Translations under genes and position numbers: made by a program
The notes under the pieces: generated by a model
Seen by the model: only the letters and a program-made list of their open reading frames with translations
What the model was told of the DNA's origin: nothing
The model's database searches: none
Assembly: GCF_000972495.1 (NCBI RefSeq)
Contig: NZ_LATM01000003.1
Location: 327,367-391,366, forward strand
DNA: 64,000 nucleotides
Reading direction: 5' to 3'
DNA from: Hymenobacter terrenus
GTDB lineage: Bacteria; Bacteroidota; Bacteroidia; Cytophagales; Hymenobacteraceae
Shown here: positions 26,404 through 34,833 of the stretch, piece after piece
How the letters are laid out: each line of letters starts with the position of its first letter
Position numbering within the stretch: the first letter of the stretch is position 1

Positions 26404-28032
26404 TTAAGCCAGCGCGTAGTTGGCGAAATCCTTCCGAAGCTGAGTTTTGAGCAGTTTACCGGTGGCCGTGTGGGGCAGCTGGTCCACAAATTCCACGGCG
26501 TCGGGCTTCCACCAGGTAGCGACTTTGCCGTCGTAGAAACTGAGTAGCTCCTCGGCCGTGATGCCCTCGTAGCCGGGGCGGCGCACCACCACCAGCAAGG
26601 GCCGCTCGCTCCACTTGGGGTGGGGCACGCCAATGACGGCCGCCTCAGCCACGGCCGGGTGAGCCATGGCTTGGTTCTCCAACTCGATGCTGGAAATCCA
26701 CTCCCCACCCGACTTGATGACATCTTTCGAGCGGTCGGTGATGCGCATGAAGCCAGCGGCATCAATAGTGGCTACGTCGCCGGTGCGGAACCAGCCGTTG
26801 GTGGTGAGCTGGCCGGGCGTGAGGCTGCCGAAGTAGTCAGCGGCCACCCAGGGGCCGCGCACCAGCAGGTCGCCAAAGGCCTCGCCGTCGTGGGGCAGCT
26901 CCTGGCCGTCTTCACCCACTATTTTCATGTCGATGCCAAAAAGCCCCCGTCCTTGGCTGGCCAGCGCCTCAAATTGCGCCTCGGCCGACAGCGTAGCCTG
27001 GTTGGCTTTCAGGGTAGCCACGGTGCCCAGCGGGGACGTTTCGGACATGCCCCAGGCGTGGCGGATTTCTACGTGCAGCTCATTGGCGAAAGCATAGAGC
27101 AGAGCCGGTGGGCACGCCGCCCCGCCGATAATCATCTTGCGCAGCGTACCGAATCGGCGCTGGGTTTCGCGCATGTATTGCAGCAGCCCAAACCAAATGG
27201 TGGGCACTCCGGCGGAGAAAGTCACGCTCTCATTTTCAAATAGCTCACACAGGCTGATGGCGTCCAGGCCGGGGCCGGGCAGCACGAGCTTGGCCCCAAC
27301 CATCGGGGCCAAATAAGGAATGCCCCAGGCATTGACGTGAAACATGGGCACGACGGGCGAAATCACATCCTGCGCGCCGCAGTTGAAGGCATCGGGCAGG
27401 CCGGCGGCATAGGAATGCAGCAGCGTGGAGCGGTGGGAGTAGAGCACACCCTTGGGCTGGTCGGTGGTGCCGGAGGTGTAGCAGAGCGACGAAGCCGTGT
27501 TTTCATCGAACGTGGGCCACTCGTAGTCGGCGGTTTCGGCGGCCAGCAGGCTTTCGTAATCGCGCAGATTAGGTAGCTCGGAGGTGGCGGGCAGGTGCTC
27601 GGGGCCGGTCATCAATACCCAACTTTCTACCCTGGGGCACAGCGGCGCCAGCTTTTCCACCAGCGGCAAAAACGTCACATCGAAAAACAGCAGCCGGTCC
27701 TGGGCGTGGTTGATGATGTATACCAACTGCTCAACAAACAGGCGCGGGTTGATGGTGTGGCAGACTGCGCCGGACCCCGAAATGCCGTAGTACAGCTCGA
27801 AGTGGCGGTGCGTGTTCCAGGCCAGCGTGCCAATCCGGTCACCCTCCCGAACGCCCAGCCGCGCAAAAGCGTTGGCCAGCTGCCGTGCACGGTCGTAGGC
27901 CTCAGCGTAGGTGGAGCGGTGCAGGCCGCCCTCGGGCTGGCGCGACACGATTTCGGTGGAGCCATGCCACTTGGCGGCGTGCCGAAGAATCCCCGCGATA
28001 AGCAGGGGCTGGTGCATCATGAGACCTTGCAT
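26404..28032 (-). CDS. AlkK-like medium/long-chain fatty acid-CoA ligase
   Basis: A 542-aa AMP-forming ligase that activates fatty acids to acyl-CoA. The N-terminus ([20 protein letters not shown]) and [21 protein letters not shown] are close to the AlkK group. The phosphate loop is [16 protein letters not shown] (~residue 186), the adenine motif [10 protein letters not shown], the hinge [12 protein letters not shown] with [17 protein letters not shown], and the catalytic Lys is in [14 protein letters not shown] near the C-terminus. All core motifs are intact. It follows the SDR gene by 173 bp on the same strand and probably processes the acid released by that pathway. Confidence 0.93.
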   Translation of the reverse strand: MQGLMMHQPLLIAGILRHAAKWHGSTEIVSRQPEGGLHRSTYAEAYDRARQLANAFARLGVREGDRIGTLAWNTHRHFELYYGISGSGAVCHTINPRLFVEQLVYIINHAQDRLLFFDVTFLPLVEKLAPLCPRVESWVLMTGPEHLPATSELPNLRDYESLLAAETADYEWPTFDENTASSLCYTSGTTDQPKGVLYSHRSTLLHSYAAGLPDAFNCGAQDVISPVVPMFHVNAWGIPYLAPMVGAKLVLPGPGLDAISLCELFENESVTFSAGVPTIWFGLLQYMRETQRRFGTLRKMIIGGAACPPALLYAFANELHVEIRHAWGMSETSPLGTVATLKANQATLSAEAQFEALASQGRGLFGIDMKIVGEDGQELPHDGEAFGDLLVRGPWVAADYFGSLTPGQLTTNGWFRTGDVATIDAAGFMRITDRSKDVIKSGGEWISSIELENQAMAHPAVAEAAVIGVPHPKWSERPLLVVVRRPGYEGITAEELLSFYDGKVATWWKPDAVEFVDQLPHTATGKLLKTQLRKDFANYALA

Positions 28033-28205
28033 AGGAGATTTGAATGAGGTATGAGGTGATGCGCGGAGTTTTGTTAGGTGCTTGTTATTTGTGAGCCTCC
28101 GGCCTGCCCATCAGAAGGATATCTGCACGGAAGCCTGAGCGAAATCGCGCAACAATATGTAGGCCAGGGGCTTGCTGATAGTCAGCACACAGCATGCCCG
28201 CACCA

Positions 28206-29111
28206 TCAAGCGCCAGCAATGCTGTCCGATAGGCTGCTTATGCTCGTGCGGTTTTGGGGGGGGGCCAGCGCCAGCGCTTCCTTGGGCGAAAACGTGCGCT
28301 GGATGAGCGGTACTAGTATGCGGCTGTGGGCGACGGGCAGCAGCCGCGTGAGCCAGTCGATAATGCGGGCGTCGGCGCCGATGAGGATGCGGACCTGGTT
28401 GCGGCGGATGCCGCGCAGGATAACGGCGGCCGCCTGCTCGGGCGTGGTGGGCGAGCCTTCGGCGAATTTCTGGTTGACAATCTGCTGCTGCTCGGCGGTG
28501 CGGCCAGCGCCCAGGCGGGCCCCCACGGTGATGTTGGTTTTGACCCCGCCCGGGAAGACCGTCGATACCTGAATGCCGCTGCCCTCCAGCTCGTGGCGCA
28601 GGCACTCGGTGAAGCCCCGAACCCCAAATTTGGCCGTGCTGTAAGCGGTGCTTTCCGGTGCCCCAAACATCCCGAATACGCTCGATACGTTGGCGATGTG
28701 GCCGCCGCTGGCAGCGCGCATCAGCGGCAGAAAGGCCTGGGTCATGCGCACCACGCCCCACAAGTTGATGTTGAGCAGCCAGGCAAACTCCTGTAGCGTG
28801 TTTTCCTCGAAAGAGCCCGCGCCCAGGGCCACGCCCGCGTTGTTAAGCAGCACTAGCCGGCGGCCGGGGTAGTTGGCCGCCACTTGCCGGGCGTAAGCCA
28901 ATACTTGCGCCTCGTCGCCCACGTCCAGCAGTGCGGTTTCCACGGTTCCACCGGCCTGCTTAATGACTGCCTCGGTGCGGGCCAGCCCAGCGGCATTCAC
29001 GTCGGATGCCAGTACATGGGCCCCTTCGGCGGCGGCCTGAATGGCGGTGGCCTGCCCAATACCGGAAGCAGCCCCGGTCACGATGAAAACAGAATCCTTG
29101 ATGTGCGTCAT
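28206..29111 (-). CDS. SDR family NAD(P)-dependent oxidoreductase
   Basis: A 301-aa short-chain dehydrogenase. The cofactor motif is TGAASGIG (residues 12-19), with NNAGVALG (~90), the Ser in ANVSSVFGMFG (~140) and the YSTAKFG triad Tyr/Lys (~156-160). Asp in ASDVNAAG at the end of beta 2 suggests NAD preference. The C-terminal ~50 residues, including a hydrophobic stretch DWLTRLLPVAHSRILVPLI, extend the standard domain, as in SDRs acting on long-chain alcohols. It lies 60 bp after the alpha/beta hydrolase gene and upstream of the acyl-CoA ligase. Confidence 0.93.
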   Translation of the reverse strand: MTHIKDSVFIVTGAASGIGQATAIQAAAEGAHVLASDVNAAGLARTEAVIKQAGGTVETALLDVGDEAQVLAYARQVAANYPGRRLVLLNNAGVALGAGSFEENTLQEFAWLLNINLWGVVRMTQAFLPLMRAASGGHIANVSSVFGMFGAPESTAYSTAKFGVRGFTECLRHELEGSGIQVSTVFPGGVKTNITVGARLGAGRTAEQQQIVNQKFAEGSPTTPEQAAAVILRGIRRNQVRILIGADARIIDWLTRLLPVAHSRILVPLIQRTFSPKEALALAPPQNRTSISSLSDSIAGA

Positions 29112-29171
29112 GGCAATGGGTGGGATGGGGAGGGTTGGTGGAAGAGTGTTGCCGAAGAAATGAAGTACTTG

Positions 29172-29885
29172 CTAGCGCCTGTGCCCGCTCAGACGGGCCT
29201 GCATTGGCTCATTCATTTGCTTCTGGATGAAGCTTTGGATGGCAGCGGCAGCGGGCTGGGGGTAAAAAACGTGGGCGAAATGGTCGCCGGGAATCTCGAC
29301 AAACGGCTCGTCCGGCGGCAAAATCACGTTGTCCTGGCGCGAGTGAACGCGCAGATCCGGCGCCGTGGTGAGCGGCGGCACCGGCGCGAATAGTACCTGC
29401 AGCTGCTGGTGCATGTAGCGCCGCCGAAACCGCACCGAGCGGTCCACGAGCTGCGCGTGCAGCACCCGCGACTCCTCAAACTGGTAGCCCTGCTTCCAGC
29501 GGCGACGCATAAACCGGCTCTGCATCAGCCCTAGCCAGGCGTACCAACCCAGCACGCGCGGATTGCGGAGGTCGGACACGATTTTGCGCTGGTCGGTAAA
29601 TGAGTTGATGAGGATGGCCGCGGCACCGGTCAGCTCTTTCACGTATGCGGCAATCCAGCCGCCCATGGAGTGGCCAATGAGCACGTCGGTGGGCCCGATG
29701 GTGTAGTGCCGGGCCAGGTGCTGGGCCAGGGCCACCACGTTGGATGGGCCATCGGGTCGCCAGTGCCCTGCGGCTTGCTCCAACTCGATGGGCACCACTT
29801 CGGTCGCCGTCGGCAGCAGGGGCCGGAGCGAGTCGAAGATGGTGGAATCCTCGATGTAGCCGTGAAGAAGTAGGATACGTTGCAT
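29172..29885 (-). CDS. alpha/beta hydrolase
   Basis: ATG at 29885 gives a 237-aa cytoplasmic protein. It has the oxyanion HGY region (ILLLHGYIEDSTIF), the nucleophile elbow GHSMGG (Ser ~80), DLRVHSRQDNVILPPDEP (likely Asp) and PGDHFAHVFYP (catalytic His ~215). Esterase or lipase activity is likely, since it heads an operon with an SDR and an acyl-CoA ligase and lies across a regulator from a Baeyer-Villiger-type monooxygenase whose products are esters. A Crp/Fnr-type box and -7-like element precede it. Confidence 0.88.
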   Translation of the reverse strand: MQRILLLHGYIEDSTIFDSLRPLLPTATEVVPIELEQAAGHWRPDGPSNVVALAQHLARHYTIGPTDVLIGHSMGGWIAAYVKELTGAAAILINSFTDQRKIVSDLRNPRVLGWYAWLGLMQSRFMRRRWKQGYQFEESRVLHAQLVDRSVRFRRRYMHQQLQVLFAPVPPLTTAPDLRVHSRQDNVILPPDEPFVEIPGDHFAHVFYPQPAAAAIQSFIQKQMNEPMQARLSGHRR

Positions 29886-29955
29886 GCGTCGGGGGCAGTC
29901 CCCGACCACGGCAAGCGTCCACGTAAGTGCGGAGCCGGCGGCGAGCTACCCGGCA

Positions 29956-30000
29956 CAAAAGTGAGGCGCTGGCACCCGCAAGCATTTGATATTTATCAAA
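29956..30000 (-). promoter_or_regulatory. promoter with Crp/Fnr-type box for the hydrolase-SDR-ligase operon
   Basis: TTGATATTTATCAA (29986-29999) is a perfect TTGAT-N4-ATCAA box that overlaps the stop codon of the Crp/Fnr gene. On the minus strand CACTTTTG (29963-29956) matches five of the six fixed positions of TAnnTTTG, with its 5' end 29.5 bp from the box centre. The box would lie near -42, a class II activation position. Confidence 0.6.
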
Positions 30001-30562
30001 TTCGGCCGGCGCGGATGCGGCTTAGGGTTTCGAGCGTGATGCCCAGGTAGGAAGCCACGTGAGTGAGCGGCACGCGGTGGGCAAAGCTGGCATACATGGT
30101 CAGGAAACTTTCGTAGCGCTCGTGCGCCGACTGAAACCGCTGGGTGTACATCCACCTTTCGCCCATCAAAAAAATATCGAGCGTAGCCAGACGCGAAATG
30201 TGCTCGAAAGCGTGTGAGCGGGCAAAGAGCGGCGTCAGGTCATCGTAGGCCAGGGAGTAGAGGCGGGTGGGTTCCAGGGCTTCGATGGTGTAGGGCGAGG
30301 GCGAGCGGTTTACCAGGCTGTCGAGCACCGTCATCGACATATTGGCTCCCGCAAATGAAGCGGTAATATCCTTTCCCTCTTTAAGATAGCAGTATCGCAC
30401 CAAGCCGCTTTCGAGGTAGTACATCTGCCGGCACACGTTGCCGGCCTGCAGCACGATGCCATGCTTAGGATAGTCGCGCAGCGTCAGGTGTTCGGCGATA
30501 AAGTCCTTATCCGCATCGGGCAGCGGGCCATATGATTCCAGATAGGCAAGCAAAGACTCCAT
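29996..30562 (-). CDS. Crp/Fnr family transcriptional regulator
   Basis: ATG at 30562 gives 188 aa: an N-terminal effector barrel (KHGIVLQAGNVCRQMYYLESGLVRYCYLKEGKDIT) and a short helix-turn-helix (VPLTHVASYLGITLETLSRIRAGRI). A start at 30700 was rejected because it would run through the operator. The protein sits between two operons that both carry TTGAT-N4-ATCAA boxes, one of which is 18 bp from its own start. I infer that it controls both arms and possibly itself. The effector is unknown, and there is no N-terminal Cys cluster for oxygen sensing. Confidence 0.9.
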   Translation of the reverse strand: MESLLAYLESYGPLPDADKDFIAEHLTLRDYPKHGIVLQAGNVCRQMYYLESGLVRYCYLKEGKDITASFAGANMSMTVLDSLVNRSPSPYTIEALEPTRLYSLAYDDLTPLFARSHAFEHISRLATLDIFLMGERWMYTQRFQSAHERYESFLTMYASFAHRVPLTHVASYLGITLETLSRIRAGRI

Positions 30563-30580
30563 GCGGGGTAAACGAATAAT

Positions 30581-30624
30581 TTGATATAAATCAAAGGACT
30601 GTCGAAGGGTAGGGGGGACTTTTG
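30581..30624 (+). promoter_or_regulatory. promoter with Crp/Fnr-type box for the MFS-monooxygenase-dehalogenase operon
   Basis: TTGATATAAATCAA (30581-30594) is a perfect TTGAT-N4-ATCAA box. GACTTTTG (30617-30624) matches five of the six fixed positions of TAnnTTTG and starts 29.5 bp from the box centre, the same spacing and the same mismatched position as in the hydrolase promoter. The MFS start is 88 bp downstream. On the other strand the box sits 18 bp before the regulator's start, where it could autorepress. Confidence 0.6.
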
Positions 30625-30711
30625 TCGCCTGCTTCGTCCCAAATCTAAGCGAATGGCCGCAGATGCCAACATGTGCCGGCCGGCTCGCCTTCCCACCCAA
30701 TCTTCCCGCTT

Positions 30712-31995
30712 ATGGCACCCGTGCGCCACCCGTACCTGTTCCTGTTCTTTTTCACGCTGCTGAACGTGTTGGGCTTCGCCGATCGGAGCCTGCTGGCCGG
30801 CTTCTCACTGCAAATCATCAGCGAGCTGAAGATGAGCTACGCCCAGTTTTCCTTTCTGTCGGGTGTGGCGTTTATTTTCTTCAATTCGGGCTCCCTGCTG
30901 GCGATGGGCCACCTCGCCGACCGCGTGCACCGGCCCCGGCTCATCGCGGTGGGCATGCTGCTCTGGTCCCTGATGACGGCCTTTTCGGGCCTGGCTCGGG
31001 GCTTTGGCATGCTGGCCTTCACCCGTGGCATGGTGGGTGTGGGCGAGGCCAGCCTAGCGCCCTCCAGCCTGGGAATGCTGAGCGACGTGTTTCCCGAGCG
31101 CCGGCGCGGCTTCGTGCTGGGCTTGTACTTCGTGGGCACGCCGGTGGGTGTGGCCGTCAGCTACTTTATTGCTGCCGTGCTGGGCCCCAAGTTGGGGTGG
31201 CGCAACTGCTTCCTGGGCCTTGGGGCACTAGGCGTAGTGTTTAGCCTGGTGCTGCCGTTTCTGCGCGACCCGCGCCCGGCCGCCACTACTGCCACTACCG
31301 ACGGCCTGCCCGCCGATGCCGGCCTGCGGGTGCTGCTGGTCATTCTGCGCCGGTCGGTGCCGTTGCAGCTGTTGCTGCTGGGCGGCATTCTCATCAACTT
31401 CAGCATTGGGGCCACCGTACTCGATTTGGTGTGGTTGGTGAAGGAAAAGGGTTTCCTGGAGAAGGAGGCACAGGGGATTGCGGGGAGCTTTTTCCTGGTA
31501 GGGGGCATCATGGGCACCTGGCTAGGTGGAGTGGGCGGCGACTGGTTTAGCCAGCGCTTTCCCGGTGGCGGGCGAGCGCTATTCTTGGCGGTGGTCTACG
31601 CGTTTCTGGCCCCCATGAGCGTGGTGCTGCGGGTGATGCCGCCTACGCATATTCTCTTCTATCCTTTCGTATTCGTGGGTTGCATCAACATCATGCTGGC
31701 GTCGGGTGTGCCCATCGCAGCGGCCACCGAGCTAGTGCCGGAGCGCATCCGCTCCTCGGTCATTGCCCTGAGTATTGTTGCGACCAGCGTGTTTGGCTAC
31801 AGCTCGGGCAGCTACCTGGTAGGCGTGCTCAGCGACTATTTCACCAGACTGGGCTACGCTTCCCCCATCTCATGGGCCGACCTCTGGATTACGGTGGCAG
31901 CCCTGCCGGCCGTGGCCTGCTTTTACCTCTGCTACCGCAAGCAGCAGCCCCAGCTTCAGCCCGCGCCGCTGGTAGCCCAGGCCCAGGCCGGCTGA
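30712..31995 (+). CDS. MFS transporter
   Basis: A 427-aa inner-membrane transporter with 12 predicted helices. ATG at 30712 was chosen because the alternative at 30673 adds a short polar stretch before helix 1. Family marks are FADRSLLAGFSLQ in helix 1, GHLADRVHRPRLIAVGM in loop 2-3 and RGMVGVGEASLAPSSLGMLSDVFPERRRG, typical of the organic-anion or Spinster-like groups of MFS. It heads the plus-strand operon with the monooxygenase (135 bp downstream) and dehalogenase-like genes and probably imports, or exports, their substrate. Confidence 0.9.
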   Translation: MAPVRHPYLFLFFFTLLNVLGFADRSLLAGFSLQIISELKMSYAQFSFLSGVAFIFFNSGSLLAMGHLADRVHRPRLIAVGMLLWSLMTAFSGLARGFGMLAFTRGMVGVGEASLAPSSLGMLSDVFPERRRGFVLGLYFVGTPVGVAVSYFIAAVLGPKLGWRNCFLGLGALGVVFSLVLPFLRDPRPAATTATTDGLPADAGLRVLLVILRRSVPLQLLLLGGILINFSIGATVLDLVWLVKEKGFLEKEAQGIAGSFFLVGGIMGTWLGGVGGDWFSQRFPGGGRALFLAVVYAFLAPMSVVLRVMPPTHILFYPFVFVGCINIMLASGVPIAAATELVPERIRSSVIALSIVATSVFGYSSGSYLVGVLSDYFTRLGYASPISWADLWITVAALPAVACFYLCYRKQQPQLQPAPLVAQAQAG

Positions 31996-32130
31996 AACTC
32001 TGAATAATTTATGGTGGACAGTCGCCGCAACCCGCACGGGCTGGGCGCGCCATGCCCAATGATGGGCGTTGAAGCTCGGAATGATTTCGGGCCTGCCTTC
32101 TTCTTTTCCTTTCAATTAGGCTGATTTTCT

Positions 32131-33615
32131 ATGAGCAATACCGTGAACGTAGCCATTATCGGGGCCGGCTTTGCAGGCCTGACGGCGGCCATTCGGCTCC
32201 AACAGCGTGGCAACACGTCGTTTATGATTTTTGAGCGGGCAGCGGAAGTGGGCGGCACCTGGCGCGACAATATTTACCCCGGTTGTGGCTGCGATATTCC
32301 CTCGCCGCTGTACTCGATGTCCTTCGCGCCCAACCCCGACTGGAGCCGGATGTACTCGGGCCAGCCCGAAATTCTGGCCTACATCAAGCAGACCGTCACC
32401 CAGTTCAACCTGCGCTCCCACATCCGCTTCAATACCGAGATTGTGCGCACTGAGTTTTCGGAAGCTGAAGGCGTTTGGCGGCTCACCGACCGGGTGGGCC
32501 GGGAGGTGACGGCCCGCGTGGTTATCGTGGCCATCGGGCCGCTCAACCGTCCGGTCCGGCCCAGTCTGCCGGGCTTGGCCGATTTTCAAGGCACTACCTT
32601 CCACTCCTCGGAATGGGACCCGAACTACGACTTTATGGGCAAGCGCGTGGCCGTGATTGGTACCGGCGCCAGCGCCATTCAGTTCATCCCCCAAATTGCG
32701 CCCCACACCCAACAGCTGCACGTTTTCCAGCGCACGGCGCCGTGGGTGCTGCCCCGGCCCGACCGCGCGTTTTCGCCGCGGGAGCAGCGCTGGTTCCGGC
32801 GGCTGCCGCTGTTGCAGCGGCTGCAGCGCGAGCTTATTTATTGGCGCAGCGAGCTGGGCGGACTGCTCTTTATGGGTAATGAGTGGCTGGGGCGCATCAC
32901 CCGCGAGGCGGCCGTAGCGCACATTGCGGCGGCCATCCAAGACCCGGAGCTGCGGCGCAAAGTCACACCCAACTACCGTGTGGGCTGCAAGCGTATCCTC
33001 ATTTCCAACGACTATTACCCCGCCCTGGCCCGGCCCAACGTGGAGCTGGTCACCGACGGAATCGACCACGTGACGTCCACTGGCATCGTCACGCACGACG
33101 GCACCGAGCGGCCCGTCGATGCCATTATTTTCGGCACCGGCTTCGTGGTTTCCGAATTTATGGTGGACCTGCACATTCGCGGGCGCGGTGGCCGCAGCCT
33201 GTTTGGCGAGTGGCACGAATCCAGCGCCGAGGCCTACCAGGGCACCACCGTATCGGGCTACCCCAACCTGCTGGTGCTGGTGGGTCCCAATACCGGCCTG
33301 GCCCACAATTCCATCATCCACATCATGGAATCACAGGTGAACTACGTGCTCGACTACCTGCGCGTGCTCGAAAAGGCCGGGCCCGGTGCCTACCTTGACG
33401 TAAAGCCCAAAGCCCAACGCGCCTACAACGAAATGGTGCAGCAAAAACTGAGCACCACTGTGTGGGCTTCGGGCTGCAAAAGCTGGTACCAAACGGCAAC
33501 CGGCAAGAACACCACCCTGCTGCACACCCTCACTGTCAGCTTCCGCCGCAACACCCGTCACTTACGAGTCGGCGACTACGAGCTGCTGCGCGCCCCGGTG
33601 CCAGCAGTGATTTAG
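32131..33615 (+). CDS. flavin-containing monooxygenase, Baeyer-Villiger type
   Basis: A 494-aa FAD/NADPH enzyme. The FAD Rossmann motif is AIIGAGFAGLTAAIRL (residues ~6-21), then GGTWRDNIYPGCGCDIPSPLY, a conserved type I segment. The Baeyer-Villiger fingerprint FxGxxxHxxxW is present as FQGTTFHSSEWDP (~residue 150). The NADPH motif is VAVIGTGASAIQF (~173). These enzymes insert oxygen next to a ketone to make an ester or lactone, or oxidise heteroatoms. The relatives with GCGCDIPSPLYS often act on long-chain or aliphatic ketones, and the esterase-like, SDR and acyl-CoA ligase genes nearby support that. The downstream hydrolase gene follows by 38 bp. Confidence 0.93.
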   Translation: MSNTVNVAIIGAGFAGLTAAIRLQQRGNTSFMIFERAAEVGGTWRDNIYPGCGCDIPSPLYSMSFAPNPDWSRMYSGQPEILAYIKQTVTQFNLRSHIRFNTEIVRTEFSEAEGVWRLTDRVGREVTARVVIVAIGPLNRPVRPSLPGLADFQGTTFHSSEWDPNYDFMGKRVAVIGTGASAIQFIPQIAPHTQQLHVFQRTAPWVLPRPDRAFSPREQRWFRRLPLLQRLQRELIYWRSELGGLLFMGNEWLGRITREAAVAHIAAAIQDPELRRKVTPNYRVGCKRILISNDYYPALARPNVELVTDGIDHVTSTGIVTHDGTERPVDAIIFGTGFVVSEFMVDLHIRGRGGRSLFGEWHESSAEAYQGTTVSGYPNLLVLVGPNTGLAHNSIIHIMESQVNYVLDYLRVLEKAGPGAYLDVKPKAQRAYNEMVQQKLSTTVWASGCKSWYQTATGKNTTLLHTLTVSFRRNTRHLRVGDYELLRAPVPAVI

Positions 33616-33653
33616 CGTACGCCTGCCATTCTCCCCCGTTATAACAACTTGCT

Positions 33654-34568
33654 ATGTCCGTTCTCCGCACTCCCGATTCGTGCTTCCACGACCTGCCCGA
33701 CTACGATTTTGCGCCGCGCTACACCCAGGTGAAAAGCCCGCACAACGGCCCCCTGCGCCTGCACTACCTCGACGAAGGTCCGCGCGATGCCCCCGAAACG
33801 GTACTCATGCTGCATGGCGAGCCCACGTGGTCGTACCTCTACCGCAAGATGATTCCGATAGTGGCCGCCGCCGGGCACCGCGTCATCGCCCCCGATTTGA
33901 TTGGGTTTGGCAAGTCCGACAAGCTGCGCGAGCGCAAATCCTACAGCTACGCCCAGCACGTGGCCTGGCTCACCGAGTTCATTACGAATCTGAATTTGCA
34001 GCGCATCACGCTGGTTTGTCAGGACTGGGGTGGCCTGCTGGGCCTGCGCCTGGCGGCTGAGAATGAGGAGCGATTCGTCCGCATCAGCGCAGCCAACACG
34101 TTTTTGCCCACCGGCGACCGGTCGCTCGGCCGCACGTTCAAAATCTGGCGGGCTTTCTCCCAATACATGCCCTGGCTGCCGGTGGGCCGCATCGTGAGCG
34201 GCGGCGCGGCGGCCCACCCACTGCCGCCCGAGGTGGTGGCCGCCTACAACGCACCCTTTCCCAGCGAGCGCTACAAGGCGGCAGCACGGCACTTTCCGGT
34301 GCTGGTGCCCGCCACGCCCGACGACCCCGCCGTGCCCGCCAACCGCGCCGCCTGGAAAGTGCTCCAAGCCTGGCACAAGCCTTTCCTGACCGCCTTCAGC
34401 GACGGCGACCCCATCACGGCCGGTCTCGATAAGGTGCTGCAAGAGGCCATTCCCGGCGCCAAAGGCCAGCCGCATGTCACGCTGCCCGGCGGCCACTTTC
34501 TTCAGGAAGACGCCGGCCCCGAGTGGGCCCGGATTGTGGTAGAATTCATGCGGGCCAATCCGTTGTGA
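33654..34568 (+). CDS. haloalkane dehalogenase-like alpha/beta hydrolase
   Basis: A 304-aa protein of haloalkane dehalogenase subfamily I. The oxyanion motif is MLHGEPTWSYLYRKM (~residue 52), the nucleophile Asp is in VCQDWGGLLGLRLA (~residue 124), where most esterases have Ser, and the His is in TLPGGHFLQEDAG (~285). DxHL enzymes hydrolyse carbon-halogen bonds; several relatives have other or unknown substrates. The halide-binding Trp after the nucleophile is present. It ends the MFS-monooxygenase operon. A weak 7-bp hairpin (34581-34609) follows. Confidence 0.88.
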   Translation: MSVLRTPDSCFHDLPDYDFAPRYTQVKSPHNGPLRLHYLDEGPRDAPETVLMLHGEPTWSYLYRKMIPIVAAAGHRVIAPDLIGFGKSDKLRERKSYSYAQHVAWLTEFITNLNLQRITLVCQDWGGLLGLRLAAENEERFVRISAANTFLPTGDRSLGRTFKIWRAFSQYMPWLPVGRIVSGGAAAHPLPPEVVAAYNAPFPSERYKAAARHFPVLVPATPDDPAVPANRAAWKVLQAWHKPFLTAFSDGDPITAGLDKVLQEAIPGAKGQPHVTLPGGHFLQEDAGPEWARIVVEFMRANPL

Positions 34569-34621
34569 GCCAAGTTGCAGCCTAGCCATGTCGCCGCGAT
34601 GCGGCTAGGTCGCAGCTCAAA

Positions 34622-34725
34622 TTAGAGCAGTTTCAGAATAGTATCCAGGTCGTCAGGCTCCCCTCTCCTGGGGCTTCGCGCATCAAGCGAACCGGGGCCG
34701 GGGGTGAGGTTCTCCCGCCTGCGCA
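34622..34725. repeat. copy of dispersed intergenic element
   Basis: AGAGCAGTTTCAG is followed by AGGTCGTCAGGCTCCCCT and GGCTTCGCGCATCAAGCGAA. The same order occurs on the minus strand at ~13490-13576, and the AGGTCGTCxGGCT part recurs at 50832-50845. It occupies most of the space between the dehalogenase-like gene and the histidine kinase promoter. Confidence 0.55.
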
Positions 34726-34726
34726 A

Positions 34727-34734
34727 TAACTTTG
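34727..34734 (+). promoter_or_regulatory. -7 promoter element of histidine kinase gene
   Basis: TAACTTTG is an exact TAnnTTTG match, ~100 bp before the kinase start. No clear -33 TTG motif is visible upstream. Confidence 0.5.
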
Positions 34735-34833
34735 ACAACCGCTCCACCATGAGAAATAGATAAAAAACTGATTACTTGCGGGGCATTCTCGTTTTCTTCG
34801 TCCCGAAGAACAAACGAGGTAACAAAGCCAGGC

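Noticed and set aside
33654..34568. Ordinary serine esterase
   Set aside because: The nucleophile position is Asp followed by Trp (QDWGG), the haloalkane dehalogenase pattern.
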